Origin: Diadema setosum
Taxonomy: Eukaryota; Echinodermata; Echinoidea; Diadematoida; Diadematidae
Direction: 5' to 3'
NCBI RefSeq assembly: GCF_964275005.1
Contig: NC_092706.1
Span: forward strand, 6,118,564 to 6,182,563
DNA: 64,000 bases
The first letter of the stretch is position 1. Every line of letters begins with the position of its first letter. Position numbers and translations under genes: made by a program. Positions 57,080 through 64,000 of the stretch are shown here, piece after piece. The notes beneath the pieces were generated by a model. The model searched no databases and had not been told where the DNA came from. It worked only from the letters and a program-made list of their open reading frames with translations.

Positions 57080-57290
57080 CACTGTAGAAGTGGAAATTTT
57101 CGTGGTGTTGAAATTTTCGCGAATTTTGGGCAATCTGAAATCAGCGCAAAAATAAAAGCACGCGAATAATTTTGCTTGCCATATGTTCCTGTAGTTGATG
57201 TCTGGATTCCGCGGAATTAAAAACACGCGAAACTCTTCTTACCCAGCCGAGCGCGAAAAATTAGTCACGCGAAAATACCCACTTTTACAG
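57080..57290. mobile_element. MITE family C, copy 3
   Basis: Starts CACTGTAGAAGTGGAAATTT and ends ACCCACTTTTACAG, with GGATTCCGCGGAATTAA near the centre. About 211 bp. This copy keeps many CGCGAAA words. Confidence 0.8.
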
Positions 57291-57315
57291 GACACTGTAC
57301 TCCTTGCCTTCCCTT

Positions 57316-57428
57316 TTCTCTCTCTCTCTCCCTCTCTCTCTCTATATATATATCTCTCTCTCTCTCCCTTTCTGTTTATTTCTCACTTTCTATCTCTTCC
57401 TTTCTTTTATATATATCTATCTCTCCCG
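57316..57428. repeat. CT/AT simple repeat
   Basis: Mixed CTCTCTCTCT and TATATATA tracts just right of the family C copy. The 57430-58956 stretch beyond it is AT-rich and shows no gene. It should hold the 3' UTR of the minus-strand gene, with candidate AATAAA hexamers on minus near 58500 and 57749. Confidence 0.8.
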
Positions 57429-58956
57429 ACACAAATACCATCAAATGCTGTGTATCAAAATAAATACACAATCACAACAGAAGTAAAATGTATGGCATCT
57501 TTTTATGTACAGGTGCGGCTATCAAATATAAGAACAGTCTGTGTACAAACTTCCTGTATACTGTATACTACATTTGAGTGCATCTAACAATGCCCATTTA
57601 TACTCATATTTAGCATGCAAGGAAAAATCGTGAATTGCTTTCAATAGTGAGCTAGATACATATCATTAGCACATGTCATACACAGCAATTCAAGCATTTC
57701 TAGGAAGGCCATTACAGGCAGTATGCTTCATAAGTGTGAGGCCATTGCTTTATTGTGCAGCACAATAACCCTCACTGTGTTTTGTTTGTCACTTGGCAAG
57801 CATTGCCATAGTTCTTTCTTTGACAAATCACGCAGATGTTGGGAAACTTATTGTCACTGAAAAGAGATCACCATCAAATCCCCTATGATGCCCTATAGAG
57901 TCACCAAGGCATTCCTGTTGGACTGAGGGAAATTGCTACACCTCAGTGAGCTCATAAACTTCACAGTAAGGTCAAGTTTGGATGGACTAATATAAATGCT
58001 GACGAAAAAGCATGACAAGTTAAGCTACATATAAGTGTCTAATGCACATATTAAAGTTCAGTATATGGTGTATGTAATTGAACATTAGTTACAACACAAT
58101 AAATACAGTTAAACTTTTATAGGTAGACAGGGCATATACATATATGTCTCCCCACTGCCCTTGATGTTTTGAATATATGACAGATCTCTGACACACAGAC
58201 ATGTACATTTCACTAATAAAACAACTTAAACTCAGCATATTTCACTTCTCTCCCATGAAACATTTAAACACAATTAAGATGCAAATCTAATGACACTTTG
58301 TGTGACAAGCAAAAGTACAGTTGTGTGTTGAGCATGAAGGGGATTTATATTGGTGTGATTGTGAAACACAAAATGCCTTCAATGTAAATACCATTCTGGT
58401 GACCCTGCACTTTTTGATACTACGACAGATCTACTAAACACCTTTTCACTAATATTAGCTTGAAAATGTATCTGGCATCAGTGAATCAATCATTCAGGTT
58501 TTATTCTACATGTGCCTTTAACATTCGTCTGCAGAGCTCCTGATATTCATCAGAGAGACAAAAACAATGTTGACTAGCTGGCTGGGTATATGCATCGTCA
58601 TTGGCTTTGCAAGGGATACTAAATTGAACTGTTATCTCTCGTGCTATTCTCATTTTGCACACTGCAGTCAAGCACTAAGAAATGTAACACATTACACTAT
58701 AAAGTGCATGCTATGAAGCAGCGAATAATTGTATGGTCACATGACCTGAATACATGCTTTTCATTGGCTAAACTACCTTGAGCACACCTCAACTAGTGTA
58801 GACAACAATGACAATCTTCCTTTCTTCTTCTTTTTCTTCTGTTAATCCATGATTCTAGTCCATCATTCTTATGCCAGGAGCATGCATCAAGATAATTACG
58901 AGTGAAAAGTTCAGTTTTTTCTTTAATACAGTAGAACCCTTCATGACAAGACGCTC

Positions 58957-59155
58957 TCATCTCATCATGTCTCCACTGTCTGAGCTGTCCGCATCTGTTG
59001 CTATGACGTCAACCACGGTCGCATCCCCGTCCCGGGGCAGGGTGACTATCACTTCGGATGCATGCTCCATGGTCCATGCGTGGAAGTTCTCCTCACCGAG
59101 CTCGCGGTAGAGTTCATTCTGTCGCCTCTGTGAGCGGGCGACTTCTGCGTTCATC
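58957..59155 (-). CDS. Small gene, terminal exon
   Basis: The minus-strand acceptor is ATCCCTACAG, just above 59155. The first base completes an Arg codon. It encodes MNAEVARSQRRQNELYRELG, then ENFHAWTMEHASEVIVTLPR and an acidic C-terminus, with stop TGA at 58959-58957. Confidence 0.82.
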
Positions 59156-60282
59156 CTGTAGGGATCGAGGAAAGAAAAAAACACAAACATTGCCTTGTGC
59201 ATTATACAGGAATAGCAGGATAATACACTCTGAAGCAAAATTTCCTTGACTGCACCTAAGCTGTTGAATCATATGACTCAAACAACAGAAGTGTCAGTGA
59301 CGTTGAATCATATGACTCAAACAACAGAAGTGTCAGTGACAGATTTTATATGGCATGAAATATGCCCATTGTTACATGTTCTTGTTGTTATTAGCATCAC
59401 TATAATTACGTACTGGTATCTAACTGTTTTCATATTATCATTCAATATCATGCATCATCATCATTATCAATTGGTATTATCATCATCACCATCATCATCA
59501 GCATTATCATTGCCATTATTTTCATTTATCAAATTATATTATCAACAAACATGTGTACAATCATCTTGCAATATGTCACTGTAAAGTGTAAGCTTCCAGT
59601 CACTTAAAATTTAACTTGCACACAAATTCAGACTCGATCAATCAAATGTCAAAACTTTCATTCTTATTAAGGATCAATTCACTCCTAGCCTTGTCAGATT
59701 ATACTGGAAGGCTAAAAACTGTACATGATGTACATTCTGTCTCCGTTTCATGGCATTCTCACCTTCTGCTTTCACTCAGGGCTCTTTCCATGAATTTATC
59801 TGCTCTCTCCTCTTCATCGGTGCTGGGATTAGCGACACCATGTCGCATCTGTCGGGCTTCCTGAAAAAACAAACAGATAGAAGAATTAAAAACACATGGT
59901 CATGGATAAAACTAGTTGTAACTAGTAGTGGTGGGCAGTCATTTGGGTCCATATGTACAGTAGCTGTTATCTCTGTCCATGATCGAGCGCGAGCTGTGTA
60001 TGGGATTAGGTAGCCCAACCAGACGCTGTTAATACGCTACGCGAATACAGCGTCTGACCAACGAGCGGGCACCTACAAAGTGGGGAACCACAACACAACT
60101 ACAAAACTTAATGAAAATTCATACGTTCTTTATAAACAATGTACACGTTACCAAACGTTACTCACCTTAGTGCATGCTTGTATTACAGAAGGTTCGTAAG
60201 TCCATTGAGAGCCCTCGTGATAAGTCCGTGGAACCAAAAAATGATACTTTCTGGCGGATTCCCTAACATCGTCAGGGTTCAT
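58957..60282 (-). CDS. Unrecognised small gene, three coding exons
   Basis: Exons in transcript order are 60282-60166, 59860-59763 and 59155-58957. They join in phase 0 and then phase 2 to give 137 residues and a TGA stop. The first exon encodes MNPDDVRESARKYHFLVPRT and SQWTYEPSVIQACTK. The second gives EARQMRHGVANPSTDEEERA, a charged helix. The third gives MNAEVARSQRRQNELYRELG, then VTLPRDGDATVVDVI and an acidic tail DADSSDSGDMMR. There is no signal peptide or membrane segment. The middle looks like a short coiled coil. I do not recognise the family. Splice sites (TTTTTTCAG, CCCTACAG, GTGAG donors) and phase agreement make it a convincing real gene. It is convergent with KIF9. A second possible first exon lies at 61561-61686. 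Confidence 0.75.
59263..59340. repeat. Perfect 39-bp tandem duplication
   Basis: GTTGAATCATATGACTCAAA and the 19 bases that follow occur twice head to tail with no difference (59263-59301, 59302-59340). It lies in the last intron of the minus-strand gene. The lack of divergence implies a recent event. Confidence 0.97.
59763..59860 (-). CDS. Small gene, middle exon
   Basis: 98 bp with acceptor GTTTTTTCAG and donor GTGAGA on minus. It encodes EARQMRHGVANPSTDEEERA and DKFMERALSESR. It enters in phase 0, so it can follow either candidate first exon. Confidence 0.82.
60166..60282 (-). CDS. Small gene, first exon 1b
   Basis: The donor GTGAG lies just below 60166 on minus. ATG at 60282-60280 opens MNPDDVRESARKYHFLVPRT, then YHEGSQWTYEPSVIQACTK. 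The same frame stays open back to another ATG at 60402 (MPFQKVALST), preceded directly by TGA. I prefer the inner start because its product looks like conserved protein and a YY1-like site lies just upstream. The longer start cannot be excluded. Confidence 0.7.
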
Positions 60283-60294
60283 CGTTGCAGAATT

Positions 60295-60306
60295 CAAAAT
60301 GGCGCC
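60295..60306 (+). promoter_or_regulatory. YY1-like site near the exon 1b start
   Basis: CAAAATGGCGCC, close to the YY1 consensus (AAGATGGCGGC), ends 13 bp upstream of the exon 1b ATG. YY1 sites commonly lie just downstream of transcription starts in TATA-less promoters. This fits a short 5' UTR for the minus-strand gene. Confidence 0.4.
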
Positions 60307-60402
60307 TTGATCTCTGCGGAAATCTTTTGCATGCGTGCGATGTGCGCTGCTTGAGTGTTGGTGTAGCAGCACGGTCGACAGCGCGACCTTTTGAAAGGGC
60401 AT

Positions 60403-61560
60403 TCAGATCATGTGACCTCCCGGATAATGGAAATGGCCTGGCGTGAAAGACGATGTACCGTTCGTGAACCGTTCACACATGCTGCATATAACCATCATTT
60501 TAGGTAAGTTATTAAATCTAAATTTCAATATTCATAGCATAGATATGAAGTCTCATTATCATTTTGTTCGTCAGATGAGTTTGAAGTGACAAAAAAAATG
60601 ATCTAAAGTATCAAAATTCAATCCGATCGCATGCGATCGTTGGACCCTCTTCGTGTTTGGAGCTTCGTTGGTACAGCCCTGTCGCGCTACGTATGTACAG
60701 CGGCGACTGGGCTGTGTATAGTTAGGGATAAGGTAACTGCATGACAGTCCAAACTAGACAATCTACTCATATTAAAGGCACGGCAGTTAGGGTCGCCTCT
60801 ACGTACAGACAGAGCACAGCGACAGTCAATGAGGTACAATCATGATGTATGGTAGCCCTATTACATATCGACCACCCTTATTGAAACCGACCGCGTATAA
60901 TTCGCGCACTGAACACTTAGTACGCACTTCTCTGCGCGCAAAGCACATAAAAATGGATTGGCTTTGAATGTAGATTAGGATGGTGTGGGAAAACGCGATA
61001 ATTCACTGTTCATTAATGGTTTTAATCAAGGACAAAATTTCGAATGAATATTTTCACCGAATCGTAATGACAGCACAATGTAATGTCTATCTATGGAAGT
61101 TTCTAAAAGGCTTCTAAAAAGCTTCGTACAACACGGTGTTCAATACAACTCGGTTTACGTGCATTTTCAATGCAAAATCAGCGGTCGATCCTAAAAACGC
61201 GATTTACCGCGGGGAGCTGAAACGAGGCCACGCAAGTTCCTCGGCGATATTTTTGCACTGAAACTTCGAATCGAAAAGGGAACAACGGCATTTGATAGAG
61301 CTGGATTTTCTCAATCACGTAGGTCAAGTTTTTTACGTGAATTTCAGTGTTAAATATTCTTATCAAGCAAATAAACATTAGGCGGTCGATTAGTAGTAGA
61401 CCTAGGTCCAACCATACATCCTCCTCCCTGGCCTGGCCTGGTAAAGCTAGTGCAGTGTACGCGTGTAACTGTGTACTGAAGTAAATAGGCCCTATAGGAC
61501 TACAACTCAGTAGAATCTACAAACAAAGAAGCGCGCGAAGAGAATAGGTTTGCATCTTAC
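60403..61560. other. Between the two candidate first exons, no coding seen
   Basis: A mix of CpG-bearing and AT-rich sequence. On minus, TCACATGA directly above exon 1b is an E-box-like site. The 18-bp motif GCGACTGGGCTGTGTATA at 60703-60720 is shared with 49945-49962. It may contain two promoters. Confidence 0.4.
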
Positions 61561-61686
61561 CCTTTGCTCAGCATAATTTTGAGTCACAAAGTCTGCTAAA
61601 GATCGACTGCTCTGATTATCTTCTCCAGTTTCTCTGTCCTCGTTTGCGTCTCCGTTGGTACTACAGATCTTTCGTTCTTCTGCCAT
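61561..61686 (-). CDS. Candidate alternative first exon 1a of the small gene
   Basis: The start codon sits in the strong context AAACATGGC. It encodes MAEERKICSTNGDANEDRET, GEDNQSSRSLADFVTQNYAE and QR, then a donor GTAAGA after AAAGG. Phase 0 allows joining to the exon at 59860-59763. That would give about 140 residues with a hydrophilic N-terminus unlike that of exon 1b. It could instead belong to a separate transcript. A longer open frame upstream of this ATG exists but has poor context. Confidence 0.45.
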
Positions 61687-62897
61687 GTTTAAAGCTCTTA
61701 TGTGTCGTGGGTCCTCCTGTCGTACACCCCGGCACGTGTGTAGCGGTGCATGCAGCCAACTCCACATCACAGCTAGTCGCTGGGGGATCGGAGCAAAGCG
61801 TCTTGGTACCATGGGTACGGATTGCTGCGAGTTTGGGCGATTCCACCTCAAAACTGCCCGGCCCTTGAGGAAACGCGCCTGACCCTAGACAACTCGACCC
61901 GGTCAATGGCGGGCATGAGTTTGATTAATTTATCTTTTAGTGAAGAAAACATCGCTTTAAAAATCAAAACGCCATTTATTGAATGATTCATGTAAAGATA
62001 TGTATACACATATGCATTCCGAATTTATTCACATTATTATAGGCCTACTATACTAGTATAAGCACAGACATACGGTGCATATACTGTACCCTACATGTAT
62101 ATCTATTTTGTTTGCATTTTACAGAACAGTGAAATTTTCATTAACTCGGACACAAAGAGTAAAACAGTGTTGAAGCTTTTAGTTCACATATCTTTGGATT
62201 CCACATAGTAACATTAGTCAGATTCACCACTGTGCAAGGTAGCTATGTTAGAGTCTCAATTATATATAAACACCATTCATTATAATTAACTTACAATCAG
62301 TATGGAGATGGAACAATATCCCATTGATTTGAGACGGCACTCTTCGAAGTATTCAAGTTTAGTGAGAAAAAAAAAAATAAGAAAGCGTTATAAGTGTCTG
62401 TCTCACGTGTGGGGCTACTGAATTGCTCTAATAAGGACATGTGGGAATGAAGTTCCTCCAAATATTCAATTTGAATAATTAAATGCATGAAACATCTTGC
62501 TTTAGGAGTCCACTAAACCAGGGCGGCGAGGCAGATACTCTTGTTGAGTGGAAAAATTAATTGATCCGTCCAAAAGTAGGACTTTTCTGAGGTTTCCTAG
62601 TTGATTTCGTGCAGTGTCATCTTTTCTCGTAAAATTTCAAGTTATTGGTGATGTAGATTAATACGAAGGCAATAACAAAATACAACAATGAAGATTACAA
62701 AAGATAATATCAGAGGACTTTTAAAAGGAAATCCTTGACCTCCGCTAGACTCGACAAAGTAGTCAGCTTCACGCATACATGATTTGAATATGAAAACAAA
62801 GAACACAAGAACTGATACCAAAACAGAACAAAATTAGAACTACGCATGCATAATTCTACACAGGGAACTGTTTAGCAACAGGTATTGTTATACTCTA
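61687..62897. other. Upstream flank of the minus-strand gene, no gene seen
   Basis: CpG-rich up to about 61910 (promoter-like for exon 1a), then AT-rich. GACCCTAGACAACTCGACC at 61881-61899 is echoed in inverted orientation at 63926-63945. No coding content recognised. Confidence 0.5.
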
Positions 62898-63458
62898 CAC
62901 TGCAAAAACATTGGCGCTGAATTTAACACCATGGGTGTCAAATCTAACACCGATCAAGTGTCAATAGAGGACCACACCCACAGGTGTAAAAAGTATGTCA
63001 TTTCAATTCAAATTCGATTCAAATTCAATTCAAATGATTTTATTTCCATGTAAAGTAATACAAAGCAATTGTGATGGTGTTGTCATAGTGTTCACCATTC
63101 GTGGTATTTGACACTAGCTGGTGATAATTCAATAATTACACCGCATGGTGTTCATTTGATATAACTGTAAATGGTATAACACCCGTCCAGCTTCAATGAG
63201 GAGACCCATACTAACTGGTGTTACTGTGTTAATGTGTTCACACTTTATTTTTTTTTTTCAAAAATCAAGTACTTTATCGGAAAATTCTTGATCGTCTTGT
63301 TTTTCAAAAATCAACAAGAGGAACAGTAAGAAACTATTCAAAAACAATTTTATATTTTGAAATGACACCAGGAGGTGTTAATCTAACACCATAAATGAGC
63401 ACCGGAAATTTAACACCAGCTCGGTGTTTCATATTATCACCGGACTTTTATTGCAGTG
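62898..63458. mobile_element. hAT-like MITE with CACTGCAAAAA / TATTGCAGTG ends
   Basis: A 561-bp element with CACTGCAAAAACATTGG at the left and TATTGCAGTG at the right, typical of hAT-type ends. The flanking 8-mers do not match, so the target duplication is lost or the limits are shifted. The interior repeats AACACC / GGTGTT many times, and a TTCAATTCAAATTC run occurs at 63001-63045. No transposase. Confidence 0.7.
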
Positions 63459-63795
63459 TATGGAGTTATATCGCTACATTCAGACATGATAATAGGGCCT
63501 ACTGTATGTGAGCCGTTGTTTACTATTCGTATGTGGCATCGTTCTCATTCAGTATGCTATCATTTTCTGTTTTTTTTTTTCTGCTCAAGGACCACAATAG
63601 ACTCCACAAAATATGTGCATGGCACTATCGATTTATGTACAATGTGAAGTTATGGATTGCAGTTTCTTCACACATGAGACTATAATCTATATCTATCCTT
63701 ATTTAGCTCAGTTTTCTCAAGCCGAAAAGACTATGGAATTTTCATGAAAATGGAGTTATCAAATTCGATCTATATTGTAGCTTTCATGTGTACTT

Positions 63796-63830
<35 letters not shown>

Positions 63831-64000
63831 TTGGTTGTATCCCTGAAAACCAAACCTTTGATAATCCAACTCTGTCGAGCTATCTGGTATTCAGGTCGTG
63901 ATTGTCTAGGGTCGAGTACGCTGGAGGTCGAGTTGTCCAGGACCCATAACAGGAACGTGTACACCCAAGAGAGTGTTCGAGTATGAATGATGTCACCGGC
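63459..64000. other. Right end of window, no gene seen
   Basis: AT-rich sequence with a poly-T run at about 63799-63829. GGTCGAGTTGTCCAGGACCC at 63926-63945 is related to the inverted motif at 61881. Confidence 0.5.

Noticed and set aside
60283-60402. Longer start (MPFQKVALST) for the small gene
   Set aside because: The added stretch is Ser/His/Leu-rich and unlike the rest. The inner ATG lies just after a YY1-like site. Kept only as an alternative.
61644-61882. Plus-strand open frames over exon 1a
   Set aside because: They are antisense shadows of the minus-strand exon and its CpG-rich flank.

Overview
The window reads as animal genomic DNA with long AT-rich introns and short GC-rich exons. 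It most likely comes from a marine invertebrate deuterostome, perhaps an echinoderm such as a sea urchin. That placement is an inference from the intron and exon style and the dense small DNA-transposon load, not a proof. There is no bacterial operon, CRISPR array or rRNA gene, and no virus-like or LTR element was recognised.

Three genes can be supported. (1) A KRIT1 (CCM1) orthologue runs on the + strand. Its last twelve coding exons lie between 6717 and 26567 and encode the ankyrin repeats and the whole FERM region. All exon phases join without a break over 473 residues. The N-terminal half was not found and probably lies to the left. (2) A KIF9-type ciliary kinesin, also on +, has its conserved coding sequence from 36455 to 53071 in fifteen exons (811 residues). 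An extra in-frame upstream exon at 35219-35377 would add 63 residues. (3) A small unrecognised gene on the - strand occupies 58957-60282, with a second possible first exon at 61561-61686. It encodes about 137 residues.

Layout: 1-6716 is probably KRIT1 intron. It holds a direct duplication around a MITE, a LINE 3' end on -, and a Harbinger-like element inserted in that LINE. 6717-26567 is KRIT1, with MITEs, a 19-bp minisatellite and a pogo-like element in its introns. 26568-35218 is the KRIT1 3' flank (possibly a long 3' UTR), then the KIF9 upstream region with a CpG-rich palindromic block. 35219-53071 is KIF9, whose introns carry nested MITEs, a tRNA-derived SINE and a tandem repeat rich in nuclear-receptor-like half sites. 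53072-58956 is a MITE-bearing gap between convergent genes. 58957-61686 is the small - strand gene. 61687-64000 holds a hAT-like element and nothing coding that I can see.

The three genes do not form an obvious pathway. KRIT1 is a Rap1/HEG1-binding scaffold at cell junctions, KIF9 is a motile-cilium kinesin, and the third gene has no assigned role. Most of the unusual signal is in small DNA transposons. At least eight families are visible, several nested in one another, and two families abut exactly at TTAA sites.
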